Source: an uncultured Ruminococcus sp. (GTDB taxonomy: Bacteria; Bacillota; Clostridia; Oscillospirales; Ruminococcaceae). From it: a stretch of DNA of 64,000 nucleotides. Made by a program: the position numbers and the translations under genes. This document shows positions 1 to 7,286 of the stretch, in pieces. The stretch's first letter is position 1, and every line of letters begins with the position of its first letter. The notes under the pieces are model-generated. The model saw only the letters and a program-made list of their open reading frames with translations, did not search any database and was not told the origin of the DNA. The stretch spans positions 32,814 to 96,813 of the forward strand of contig CADAHS010000003.1 of assembly GCA_902787825.1 (NCBI GenBank). Reading direction: 5' to 3'.

Positions 1-113
1 CTGCGGCGCTCATACTCTGCGCAATGATCTATATGCTGGTAAGGCCGTATAAGGAAGCAACAAAGCTGACTGTCAAAAACAAAAAGATAGATGCAATGGC
101 GGCATCAAAGTAG
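1..113 (+). CDS. feoB: FeoB ferrous iron transporter, C-terminal end (cut by window edge)
   Basis: An open frame runs from base 3 to the TAG at 111-113. It encodes a hydrophobic helix followed by a basic tail (LVRPYKEATKLTVKNKK), which is how the last membrane helix and cytoplasmic tail of clostridial FeoB proteins look. FeoB is the GTP-driven Fe(II) importer of the inner membrane. The GTPase and gate domains lie outside the window. The next gene is a FeoB-associated Cys-rich protein, which supports the call strongly even though only 36 residues are visible. Confidence 0.8.
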   Translation, partial: AALILCAMIYMLVRPYKEATKLTVKNKKIDAMAASK

Positions 114-155
114 TTCAGAGAAAGATCAATAAATAATTCCGAAAGGAGAATGCAA

Positions 156-344
156 ATGCTGTCGTGGATAGGTGCAAACGTTGGAACTATCGCTGTTTGC
201 ATTGTGCTGGCTGTGATAGTCTGCGCAATAATCCTGAATATGATAAAAGACAAGAAGAAAGGAAAGTCACCGATCTGCGGCGGTAAGTGCGGACATTGTC
301 CGATGAGCTGCGGCTGCTGCGGTGCTCACGCAAAAGGAAAATGA
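156..344 (+). CDS. FeoB-associated Cys-rich membrane protein
   Basis: A 62-residue protein with one N-terminal membrane helix (about residues 8-28) followed by a basic linker and a Cys-rich tail (ICGGKCGHCPMSCGCC). This is the layout of the FeoB_associated family, small proteins encoded just after feoB and thought to help Fe(II) transport, perhaps as FeoC-like metal-sensing partners. I chose the ATG at 156 because AAAGGAG at 142-148 sits seven bases upstream. An in-frame ATG at 150 overlaps that ribosome site. It lies 42 bases after feoB and must be co-transcribed. Its stop codon overlaps the start of the next small ORF. Confidence 0.88.
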   Translation: MLSWIGANVGTIAVCIVLAVIVCAIILNMIKDKKKGKSPICGGKCGHCPMSCGCCGAHAKGK

Positions 345-466
345 ATGAGCTTGCGGTAATAGCGGCTGTTCTGGTTCCGGCAGCTATATTGGTACAGGTG
401 CTTGCTATTGCAAAGCAACGGCTCAAAAGCTTTGCGTGCAAGATCAGAAAAGAGCCTTACAAATGA
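341..466 (+). CDS. Small membrane protein coupled to the feo operon (41 aa)
   Basis: An ATG overlaps the preceding stop (ATGA), which suggests translational coupling. The 41-residue product has an N-terminal hydrophobic helix (AVIAAVLVPAAILVQVLAIA) and a basic tail with one Cys (SFACKIRKEPYK). I do not recognise the family. Position, the overlapping start and the transmembrane character suggest a further small accessory of the Fe(II) transporter. A rho-independent terminator follows 60 bases later, so this would be the last gene of the operon. It could instead be chance read-through, since no conservation can be checked here. Confidence 0.5.
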   Translation: MNELAVIAAVLVPAAILVQVLAIAKQRLKSFACKIRKEPYK

Positions 467-526
467 ACACAAACTCACAAAAGTGACACACCCCGGTTTT
501 CATTTTTGATGACCTCTGCATAGCTG

Positions 527-566
527 AGATCACGAGACAGGATTTCTGCCTCGTGATCTTTTTTGT
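527..566 (+). terminator. Rho-independent terminator of the feo operon
   Basis: The perfect stem GATCACGAG / CTCGTGATC (528-536 and 550-558) is followed by a run of T with one G. It closes the feo transcription unit. Confidence 0.85.
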
Positions 567-665
567 TATGCTCTGCATTGCCGTCAATTATGATGTCGGG
601 ACTGATGTGACAAAAAACCAGTTGGTCTTTGTTTTAAGAATGTCCACAGGCTTAACCTGAAATTA

Positions 666-694
666 TTGACATTATCGTGCGAAAGTGCTATAAT
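666..694 (+). promoter_or_regulatory. Consensus sigma-A promoter
   Basis: TTGACA at 666-671 and TATAAT at 689-694, with a 17-base spacer. Downstream there is only an AMP-ligase C-terminal fragment and a terminator. A very similar block (TGACATT, then GTGCTATAAT and AAGGTGC) lies at 30445-30482 ahead of the esterase gene. Confidence 0.6.
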
Positions 695-824
695 CAAGGT
701 GCTGCCGCAGACAAGCGTGAAAACGGTGGTGAACATGAGCCTTGCGGAAAGTATGCCGCTGACTGCTGCGGGCAAGGTGGATTTCAGGACGCTTGAAAAA
801 ATGACGGAGGAAAGCCATACATAG
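690..824 (+). pseudogene. 3' remnant of an AMP-forming acyl ligase / adenylation-domain gene
   Basis: In the frame ending with TAG at 822 the sequence reads VVNMSLAESMPLTAAGKVDF and then RTLEK. This is the closing motif of ANL-superfamily adenylating enzymes (P-L-T-x-x-G-K-V-D), in which the Gly-Lys contributes the catalytic lysine. No start codon or N-terminal domains are present. The first 15 codons or so are not conserved-looking and overlap the promoter at 666-694. I read it as a gene end left after deletion or rearrangement. Confidence 0.55.
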
Positions 825-833
825 ATCACAAAA

Positions 834-876
834 AGCCGATGCTTGCTTATACACAGGCATCGGCTCAGTTTTTTTG
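834..876 (+). terminator. Terminator, possibly bidirectional
   Basis: The perfect stem AGCCGATGC / GCATCGGCT (835-843, 857-865) is followed by a T-rich tract on the plus strand. AAAA before the stem gives a short U-tract on the minus strand, so it may also end the ABC operon coming from the right. Confidence 0.75.
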
Positions 877-885
877 CAAACAGGT

Positions 886-1551
886 TTAAATTACGACTCT
901 TCCGTCGCTGATCTCGATAATTCTTCCACAACGTCCGGCAGCTTCTTTATCATGTGTGACAATGACGACCGTCCTGCCCTGAGCGTTGAGCTTTTTGAAC
1001 AGCTCCATTATCTCCGCCGAGGTCTTTGAGTCAAGTGCTCCTGTCGGCTCATCGGCAAGTATCATCGCAGGCTCGTTGACTATCGCTCTTGCGATCGCCA
1101 CTCTCTGCTTCTGTCCGCCAGAGAGTTTGCTGCACGGCTTTTTTGCAAGTTCTTCAATGCCCACTGCTTTAAGGGCAGCGAGGGCTTTTTCTTTTTTTGC
1201 CGCACCTTTCACCTTTGCAAAATCAAGCGGTATCATCACATTTTCCAGTGCTGTCATATCCTCGACCAAAGCAAAGTCCTGCATTACCATACCGATCTTT
1301 TCGTTGCGGATATGGGCGTACTGCCTGTCCGAAAGATTTTTTACAAGTGTTGCGTCAAGGCGGTACTCTCCGCTCTGGTAATCGTCGATGCAGGCGAGGA
1401 TATGCAGCAGCGTTGACTTGCCTGCGCCCGATCTGCCCGTTATCGCAGCAAGCTCACCGTCTTTAATTTCAAGGCTGATGCCGTGAAGCGCTTCAAATTC
1501 GTTAGGCTTCCCGGGATTGTATATCTTTGTGAGATCTTTTATCGTTATCAT
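886..1551 (-). CDS. ABC transporter ATP-binding protein (MacB/BceA-like)
   Basis: A 221-residue ATPase of the LolD/MacB/BceA class. Walker A is GRSGAGKS (residues 39-46), the signature is LSGGQ (143-147), and Walker B with the catalytic Glu is ILADEPTGALD (164-174). It powers the two FtsX-like permeases encoded directly upstream. The ATG at 1551 has GGAGAAAGCT before it and lies 9 bases after the stop of the permease gene, so it is the last gene of a five-gene operon: sigma, anti-sigma, permease, permease, ATPase. Systems of this shape usually export or sense cell-wall-active peptides. The substrate is not visible here. Confidence 0.93.
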   Translation of the reverse strand: MITIKDLTKIYNPGKPNEFEALHGISLEIKDGELAAITGRSGAGKSTLLHILACIDDYQSGEYRLDATLVKNLSDRQYAHIRNEKIGMVMQDFALVEDMTALENVMIPLDFAKVKGAAKKEKALAALKAVGIEELAKKPCSKLSGGQKQRVAIARAIVNEPAMILADEPTGALDSKTSAEIMELFKKLNAQGRTVVIVTHDKEAAGRCGRIIEISDGRVVI

Positions 1552-1560
1552 AGCTTTCTC

Positions 1561-2766
1561 CTATTCTCCAAGCAGCTGCTTGGGCGTGCTTGCTTTGGAT
1601 ATAAAATACGGTGCGGCAAGGCTGACGAGCAGGAACATCAGCAAAATTACGGCTATGCTCACAAGGCTTATTCCCGACCAGACAACGCTGATCGAAAATC
1701 GCTTTGATACGACGCTGAGCGCTGCAAACGACAGCACAAGCGACACTGCCGCCAGCACAGCGCTTCTGATAAGCTCGATAAGCACGCATTGTTTCCAGCG
1801 CATACCACAGATGCAAAATACAGCATAGTCCTTCAGTCTTGTGCGCATGGTGAGAGCCGAACTGCTCAGGCTGCTGACAAAAGCAAGCACAAGTATCACT
1901 ATGATTATCGGCAGCATATCGTACAGATGCTGATACAGATACAGCTTGCTGTTTTTGTCAAGATCGGTCAGAGCCATAGAATATGCGCAGCCGAACCTTG
2001 CAAGCGTTTGCTGATCTGCTTTGAGCTGATCTTGGGAAACACTTTCGGGGTAGGTTATCAGGCAGCCCGAAAACAAGCCCTGCACTGCACCGAGCTTTTG
2101 CAGATATTGTGATGAAAAAACAAGCAGCGGTTTTTGTTCGATCTCATAGTTATAGGAGTTGAAAAAAACATTGAAATCATCACCTGTGCTGTGGACTGCA
2201 AATCCGCCCGGGAGCTTTGCGCTTTCTTCAAGCACGCCCACGACCTGTGCAGTATATTTATTTCCGCCGAGGTCGATCTCTACTCTGCTGCCCTTCTCCC
2301 AACCGTATTCATTCTTTGAAACCACACACTCAATGCAGTCAGCGTTAGCGCTTTCTTTTAGCCAGCGTCCGCTTTTGAGCTTTGGCGTAAAGCGCCTGAT
2401 GATCTCATCGTTGAAGCTGAAATTGTTCACCTCAAGCAAGCCGTTATCCGCCTGCGCACCGCAGCTGACGATGTTGCAGGCAGCGATAGTTTCGGGCGAA
2501 TGAAGGAACTGCAAAATATCATCATCGGCAAGAAAATCTTCCGCTTTGTTCTCACCGTAAAAGTCCTTGTTAGCGGCACTGCTGAACTCACAGTACAATC
2601 CCTTTGACTCAAACATATCCCGAAAGGGCGTGTAATTGCGAAACCTTATCAACACCGATGACACCATTACAAGCGTTATCACGACCGCACAGGTCATTTC
2701 ACAGACGGTAAGCACGCTCATCAGCTTGCTTCGCTTTATGTTTTTAACCGCACACTTTAAAAGCAT
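1561..2766 (-). CDS. FtsX-like ABC permease
   Basis: 401 residues with a transmembrane helix near the N-terminus (about 15-40), a long extracytoplasmic region (about 45-280), then three C-terminal helices (about 285-310, 335-360, 368-393). This is the MacB/FtsX permease topology. The conserved C-terminal section contains MRTRLKDYAVFCICGMRWKQ, the usual coupling-helix region (R..E..V.RA.G..), here degenerate. It starts 4 bases after the stop of the next upstream permease gene, with GGGGTGAGGGA as its ribosome site. It probably forms a heterodimer with that permease. Confidence 0.88.
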   Translation of the reverse strand: MLLKCAVKNIKRSKLMSVLTVCEMTCAVVITLVMVSSVLIRFRNYTPFRDMFESKGLYCEFSSAANKDFYGENKAEDFLADDDILQFLHSPETIAACNIVSCGAQADNGLLEVNNFSFNDEIIRRFTPKLKSGRWLKESANADCIECVVSKNEYGWEKGSRVEIDLGGNKYTAQVVGVLEESAKLPGGFAVHSTGDDFNVFFNSYNYEIEQKPLLVFSSQYLQKLGAVQGLFSGCLITYPESVSQDQLKADQQTLARFGCAYSMALTDLDKNSKLYLYQHLYDMLPIIIVILVLAFVSSLSSSALTMRTRLKDYAVFCICGMRWKQCVLIELIRSAVLAAVSLVLSFAALSVVSKRFSISVVWSGISLVSIAVILLMFLLVSLAAPYFISKASTPKQLLGE

Positions 2767-2770
2767 TCCC

Positions 2771-3922
2771 TCACCCCATTTCCTTGTAATTGATCTTCCT
2801 GCCGACCGACAGACTTATCATCGGTATGACAATGATGATAAAGACTGATATGAACCCTGCAAACAGACAAAGATACGTTTTCAGAGAATATGCCTGCTTG
2901 AAATGATCAAGCACACGGCACATCACCTTGTTGGTTATAAGCACATTCAGTCCTGCACCGACAGAGTATGCAGGCAGGGTAATGACAACGCACTCAACAA
3001 GGTACATAGCTATTGCACTTTTGCGAGAGCAGCCGCAGATGCGCATTATCGCAAGAGAGCGCTGCCGTTTGAGCAGAATGAAACGGTACAGCATCGCAAA
3101 GTTTGTCACCGACAAAAGTGATATGAGCAGCGCTATCCGGATCATATTGTTGTAAATGCTCACAGTGTCGGTGTCGGGGAATTTCAGCTCGGGGAATTTC
3201 AGCAGGCCGCCGAAATACTCTTCGGCTTTATTTGTTATGTCATTGTAAGCCGAGCGTGTGATATTGCGCTCAAACGAAAAGCCTATCTGCGTTATCGCAA
3301 CGTCTTCGGGAATAGTAAGAAACGGAACTATCGGTGCGGCTGTGCCTGCGGAGTATGTGCCTACGACCGAGTATTTCTTCCCGAACATCGTTATCGTTCC
3401 GTCTGCATTTCTGAATTTGCTGCACGCTGCATTCCACCCATCTGCACCGCTGCCGCTGACAACTGCAACAAGCTCACCGCATTGCTCCTCGTAATTATTG
3501 ATGTATCTGCCCGACGTGATAACGCCCTTCTCCTCCCAGTTTTTACGGGTTTGCTCGCAGATCCCGTACTTGCCTGCGTGGATAACAAATCGCATCGGGA
3601 AAGAGCCCGGGCCCTCATCAGACTCAAACTCCGGCAGCTCTGCGCCTGCATAAATGACTATCATCGCGTTGAGTGTTTTCTCATCAAGAGATTCAGCGAA
3701 GCGCTGAAAGTCACCCTTGGAGATGCTGCTGCCCTGCTGTATCTCGGGGTTGAGCGTTTTAAGTTCAAGCTCGGTCTCGTTTTTCTGCGTGGTGTAGTTG
3801 TAATAAAGTCCGTAGGAAAAGTTGATGATAAACGCTGACGACACTATGCAAACAATGATTACAACAAAGATCGCACGCTCGTTTCCGGCAAAGGCGGATA
3901 TGTTTGAAAACACTCTTTTCAT
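2771..3922 (-). CDS. FtsX-like ABC permease
   Basis: 383 residues from the ATG at 3922, chosen because GGAAGTG lies seven bases upstream. An in-frame upstream ATG at 3958 has no ribosome site. The protein has one N-terminal helix (about 20-42), an extracytoplasmic domain of about 220 residues, and three C-terminal helices. The cytoplasmic loop LKRQRSLAIMRICGCSRKSA is the typical FtsX coupling motif. It is co-transcribed with the anti-sigma-like gene upstream and the second permease and ATPase downstream. Its N-terminal half shows no recognisable peptide-binding signature, so the substrate stays open. Confidence 0.88.
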   Translation of the reverse strand: MKRVFSNISAFAGNERAIFVVIIVCIVSSAFIINFSYGLYYNYTTQKNETELELKTLNPEIQQGSSISKGDFQRFAESLDEKTLNAMIVIYAGAELPEFESDEGPGSFPMRFVIHAGKYGICEQTRKNWEEKGVITSGRYINNYEEQCGELVAVVSGSGADGWNAACSKFRNADGTITMFGKKYSVVGTYSAGTAAPIVPFLTIPEDVAITQIGFSFERNITRSAYNDITNKAEEYFGGLLKFPELKFPDTDTVSIYNNMIRIALLISLLSVTNFAMLYRFILLKRQRSLAIMRICGCSRKSAIAMYLVECVVITLPAYSVGAGLNVLITNKVMCRVLDHFKQAYSLKTYLCLFAGFISVFIIIVIPMISLSVGRKINYKEMG

Positions 3923-3983
3923 TTTATCACTTCCACAAAAAAATACTGATGAAAGCATTTCGCTCTCACCAGTACAGATGCAT

Positions 3984-4667
3984 CTATCCTGTGTTTTGTG
4001 ACTTCTGCGGTTTCACCGACCTGCATAAATCAAGCATTGTTTCTTTATCAAGGCTGCCCGAGACCATGAAAACATATCTGCCGTTATCCCAGATATAGAC
4101 CGTCTCGTATTCTGTCACAACGATCTGATATTTCTGCCCGTCCGTGTCGGTGAACTCTTGCATTTTCGCCTCATCGGTGAAGGTTATCCTGAACGAGTCT
4201 TTTGTGAACTGGGTGAACATTATCCTGCTGTCAGAACTGTAATATGGAATATCGACCATTGTTTCTGTCCTGTTGTGATACTGCTGTTTGAAGCCCTGCG
4301 GCAGTTTACTGATGCGGTATTCTTCCTCAATGGTCTTGGGGTATCCGTCATTTGAGCCTGTATCAGCTGAAATGACCTGATGATCTGAAAAAACACTTGT
4401 GAAAAAATCAAAGACTGTTTCTCTTACGGCTTTAACGCTCATAGCTGATGCTGAAACGATCACTATTGCAGCAGCGATACAGGCTGCTCTTCGTGATGCG
4501 GTACAAATGAATTTAAAGTACGGCTTTCGCTGCCTTTTGAACAGCTTTTGCATTTTCTTTTCGTGCCTGCGGCTGAAAATATGCGGTTCAGATCTGTCAA
4601 TATCCTGCAAAAGCTCAGCTGTCTGCTCGTCGAAAAGCTCCTGCATTGCCACACCAAGATTATCCAT
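3984..4667 (-). CDS. Membrane-anchored anti-sigma-like protein (DUF4367-type C-terminus)
   Basis: A 227-residue single-pass membrane protein with a cytoplasmic N-terminal part rich in charged residues (about 1-50), one helix (AACIAAAIVIVSASAMSVKA, about 60-80), and an extracytoplasmic C-terminal half. That half ends in a section (YQIVVTEYETVYIWDNGRYV) resembling DUF4367 domains of Firmicute anti-sigma factors. The ATG at 4667 overlaps the end of the sigma gene and is preceded by GGAGG. By position it should hold the ECF sigma factor inactive and release it on an extracellular signal. This role is inferred from gene order and topology. Confidence 0.72.
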   Translation of the reverse strand: MDNLGVAMQELFDEQTAELLQDIDRSEPHIFSRRHEKKMQKLFKRQRKPYFKFICTASRRAACIAAAIVIVSASAMSVKAVRETVFDFFTSVFSDHQVISADTGSNDGYPKTIEEEYRISKLPQGFKQQYHNRTETMVDIPYYSSDSRIMFTQFTKDSFRITFTDEAKMQEFTDTDGQKYQIVVTEYETVYIWDNGRYVFMVSGSLDKETMLDLCRSVKPQKSQNTG

Positions 4668-5190
4668 TATCTTCACCCTCCTTCAGTTTTTCTGCAAGCC
4701 TCTGCCGTGCCTTTTGCAAGCGCTTCCTCGATGCAGTCTGACTTATACCGAGCAAGCGTGCGATCTGCTTATGATCAAGCTCCAGCGCATACCTTAGATA
4801 CAGGATCTGCGCATCTTCCCTGCAAAGCCTGCTGACACACTCTTTGATCCACAGCCTGTCATACCTGTTTATATCCTCATCGGGTGTGTACTGCTCATCA
4901 ATGTATTCCAGATCATCACGGTGATGTCTGTTTTTTCGCAGTATCATTCTTGCGGAATTTCTGATAGTTACGATGATATATCCGTGCTTTTTGTCAGCGT
5001 CAAGGGAACTGAATGTCCTGAAATTGCCTGCTAATGACAAAAATCCATCTGCAACTGCATCTTCGGCAAGAGCACTGTCATCAAGTATTTTATACGCAAT
5101 ATAGTACGCTTCATTCTTGTATTCGTTATAAAGCTTCTCAAACTCTGATCTTTCGCATTCATCATTAAGAAGCAAATTTACAGCAAGCAA
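4660..5190 (-). CDS. ECF-type RNA polymerase sigma factor
   Basis: 176 residues with sigma region 2 (FEKLYNEYKNEAYYIAYKIL, then ALAEDAVADGFL) and region 4 (LDHKQIARLLGISQTASRKR), the arrangement of ECF sigma-70 factors. The start is a TTG at 5190 with AGAGG seven bases upstream. The next ATG lies well inside region 2. It overlaps the anti-sigma-like gene by 8 bases and heads the operon of two FtsX permeases and an ATPase, which it most likely activates. It has no fused C-terminal domain, unlike the sigma proteins at 14334 and 50087. Confidence 0.88.
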   Translation of the reverse strand: MLAVNLLLNDECERSEFEKLYNEYKNEAYYIAYKILDDSALAEDAVADGFLSLAGNFRTFSSLDADKKHGYIIVTIRNSARMILRKNRHHRDDLEYIDEQYTPDEDINRYDRLWIKECVSRLCREDAQILYLRYALELDHKQIARLLGISQTASRKRLQKARQRLAEKLKEGEDNG

Positions 5191-5591
5191 AACACTTACC
5201 TCTTTTCGTTTTTATTCACCATTTATTATGATGCACCTGCGGGGCAAAATGTGAGCGGATATATCAATTTATTCTGAAAAAGATTTTTTAAACAGAGACT
5301 CTCACAGCGAGAATGCAACGGTACAGATCACGTTTATCAGCTCTTTCAAGATGCAGACTGAATTTTAAAATTACAGCTTATCAAAAAAGCACTGCGATTG
5401 AGCTGTCCTTGTATATATTAACGATCCGGATGCGGAAAGCAGTGCATTGTTATATTAAAATCAGCAGATTATACAAACCGGCTCATCATTAATTGTACAT
5501 AACGCAAAGCGAAACCAGATAACACAACGACCGCCGTGGGGTTATTCTCCCGGGCAGTTAGTTATTAAAACTATGCGACAATTTAAGCGAG

Positions 5592-5643
5592 GTTTGTAGT
5601 ATATTCAACAGACAGTGGCAAAACCGATGCTTATACTACAAAC
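5592..5643. repeat. Inverted repeat with 11-bp perfect arms
   Basis: GTTTGTAGTAT at 5592-5602 is matched exactly by ATACTACAAAC at 5633-5643, with 30 bases between. It ends 18 bases before the -35 of the promoter at 5661. It may be a regulator site or the trace of a mobile-element end. Confidence 0.5.
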
Positions 5644-5660
5644 TACGCTGATTTTGAATA

Positions 5661-5689
5661 TTGAAAAATACTGCTGCCGGTGTTATGAT
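5661..5689 (+). promoter_or_regulatory. Sigma-A promoter for the 84-aa membrane protein
   Basis: TTGAAA at 5661-5666 and TATGAT at 5684-5689 with a 17-base spacer, 65 bases before the start codon. The leader between is purine-rich. Confidence 0.65.
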
Positions 5690-5753
5690 ATAGACACACC
5701 AAGAGGAAAAACAAAAACAAAAAAATCAAACACACAAAAAGGAGAAAAAAATC

Positions 5754-6008
5754 ATGGAAAACACAAACATCACTAAGGCAGCAGACGCAGAGAAGAAGGC
5801 AAGGATCATAAAGTTCTTTATTTTCCTGGCGATATTCGTTGGAACATTCGCTATACTGGGAATGACTATCTCACTTATAGTTACCAAAAAGATCGTACTG
5901 ACAAACGTTCTGCACTCAATGGTAAGCGACCTTGTTCTTGGCTCGATCATCGGATACTTCGTATTCCTCAGAAAAAGAAAGTCCGTGAAGTCTGAAGATG
6001 CTGCTTAG
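5754..6008 (+). CDS. Small two-helix membrane protein of unknown function
   Basis: 84 residues with a charged cytoplasmic start, two hydrophobic helices (about 20-43 and 50-72) and a Lys/Arg-rich tail (FLRKRKSVKSEDAA). It has a strong ribosome site (AAGGAG, eight bases before the ATG) and its own promoter, and is followed by a hairpin. I do not recognise the family. Its codon use and ribosome site make it a real gene. It is flanked by the ECF/ABC operon and by chromate transporters, and neither neighbour suggests a function. Confidence 0.75.
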   Translation: MENTNITKAADAEKKARIIKFFIFLAIFVGTFAILGMTISLIVTKKIVLTNVLHSMVSDLVLGSIIGYFVFLRKRKSVKSEDAA

Positions 6009-6032
6009 ATCTTTAGATCTGATAATAAAAAT

Positions 6033-6060
6033 CCGCCCGGGAGTTTATGCTCTCGGGCGG
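6033..6060. repeat. GC-rich hairpin of a repeated family (likely bidirectional terminator)
   Basis: CCGCCCGGGAG / CTCTCGGGCGG around the loop TTTATG. Near-identical hairpins occur at 7241, 8861, 16659 and 17742, always between genes. Here it lies between convergent genes, so it can end both transcripts. Confidence 0.75.
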
Positions 6061-6075
6061 TGTTCGTTTCATAAG

Positions 6076-6642
6076 CTACAAATTCAGGCTGTACCCTGCA
6101 CCGATGCCGACAGCGGCTGACAGCAGTATTATCTTTATCGGGTTCACCTTTTTGAAAACAAGCACAGCTGATACGGCAAAGATACCGAGGAACACCCAGA
6201 ACGATGCCTGTGTGAACCTGTCCGCCTGCAAGCCGCTTGGGAAGAATACCGTTCGTCCGACGGAAAGCAAAGCTGTGCCTATCATTCCCACAACGGCAGG
6301 CTTCAAGCCCGACATCACTGCGCCGACCGTCCTGCTGGACTTGAATCGCTCATAGCATTTTGCGATGATAAGAATGATGACAAATGACGGAAGCACTACC
6401 CCGAGGGTCGCAAGCACCGCACCGAGCAAGCCGCCTGTTTTCATTCCGACAAATGTAGCCATATTCACCGCAAGCGGACCGGGTGTGCTCTCGCTGAGCG
6501 CCACGAAATCGACAAGCTCCGACTGAGAGAGCCAGCCGTGCTGCTCGGATTCATACTGTATCATAGCTATCATTGAGTATCCGCCGCCAAAGGTGAACGC
6601 ACCTATTTTCAAAAAGATGAGAAACAGTTCAAGCAGTATCAT
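6076..6642 (-). CDS. Chromate transporter family protein (half-length ChrA, second subunit)
   Basis: 188 residues with the signature start IFLKIGAFTFGGGYSMIAMI and the motif ALSESTPGPLAVNMATFVG of the CHR superfamily, followed by about five hydrophobic helices. Many Firmicutes encode the 12-helix ChrA protein as two adjacent six-helix proteins. This is the second of such a pair and overlaps the first by 14 bases. Biochemically the family includes proton-driven chromate efflux proteins, but many members have no tested substrate. Confidence 0.92.
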   Translation of the reverse strand: MILLELFLIFLKIGAFTFGGGYSMIAMIQYESEQHGWLSQSELVDFVALSESTPGPLAVNMATFVGMKTGGLLGAVLATLGVVLPSFVIILIIAKCYERFKSSRTVGAVMSGLKPAVVGMIGTALLSVGRTVFFPSGLQADRFTQASFWVFLGIFAVSAVLVFKKVNPIKIILLSAAVGIGAGYSLNL

Positions 6643-7186
6643 CGCTATGCCCCTTTCTCATCAAAAGCGTCCACAGCAAGCCGAACAGAGCGCAGCCTAT
6701 GATGACATAGACCGCATCTATTTTTACAAAGGCCGTAAGCACAAGGACGGCTGCCATTATAAAATATGAAAAGGCATTTTTCTTTGACACCCTGAACATC
6801 ATCCACAGCGCTTTGAGGATCAGTGCGAGCACGGCTGCACGGATACCCATGAAAGCGTACTGAACAGCTCTGACGCTTTGAAATTCGGTCAGAACAAGTG
6901 AGATCAGAGATATGATAAGAAACGACGGGAGCACTACTCCGAGCGTCGCAAGAGCAGCACCGAGAAACCCGCTCGTGCGGAAACCCACAAAGGTCGCCGC
7001 ATTTATTGCTATCGGTCCCGGCGTTGATTCCGCTATCGCAACGATGTCAAGTATATCCTGCTCTTTCATCCACTTTTTATTATCACAGACCTCACGCTGT
7101 ATAAGCGGTATCATTGCATAGCCTCCGCCGAATGTGAAAGCACCGATCTTCATAAATGTCAAAAACAAATCAAGATTTTTATGCAC
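6629..7186 (-). CDS. Chromate transporter family protein (half-length ChrA, first subunit)
   Basis: 185 residues with the CHR motifs FMKIGAFTFGGGYAMIPLIQ and AIAESTPGPIAINAATFVGF, and the usual hydrophobic helices. The likely start is GTG at 7186, with GGGGTG five bases before it. It is translationally coupled to the second half-protein downstream. The two sequences are clearly paralogous and likely form an antiparallel heterodimer in the membrane. A hairpin terminator-like repeat (7241-7269) separates it from the lipoprotein gene upstream. Confidence 0.92.
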   Translation of the reverse strand: MHKNLDLFLTFMKIGAFTFGGGYAMIPLIQREVCDNKKWMKEQDILDIVAIAESTPGPIAINAATFVGFRTSGFLGAALATLGVVLPSFLIISLISLVLTEFQSVRAVQYAFMGIRAAVLALILKALWMMFRVSKKNAFSYFIMAAVLVLTAFVKIDAVYVIIGCALFGLLWTLLMRKGHSDDTA

Positions 7187-7240
7187 TGTATCACCCCACA
7201 GTTCAATTATACAATATCCCGTGCAGGCTTGTCAATAAAA

Positions 7241-7269
7241 CCGCCCGGAGTTTTTATGCTCTCGGGCGG
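7241..7269. repeat. GC-rich hairpin of the repeated family
   Basis: CCGCCCGGAG, loop TTTTTATG, CTCTCGGGCGG. It lies downstream of the beta-helix lipoprotein gene (minus strand) and is probably its terminator. Confidence 0.7.
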
Positions 7270-7286
7270 TCGCTGCTATTTGATTT

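Larger units (their letters stand above)
5191..5753. other. Intergenic region between divergent units
   Basis: No gene of convincing length. It should hold the minus-strand promoter of the sigma/ABC operon near 5200-5290. It contains a degenerate copy of the genome's GC-rich hairpin repeat (5522-5580, with TTATTAAAACTATGCGAC matching the flank of the copy at 16659), a long inverted repeat (5592-5643) and a plus-strand promoter (5661-5689). Confidence 0.5.

Noticed and set aside
6076-7186. A frameshifted single chromate transporter gene
   Set aside because: Both halves have their own conserved start motif and ribosome site, which is the known two-gene form of the family.
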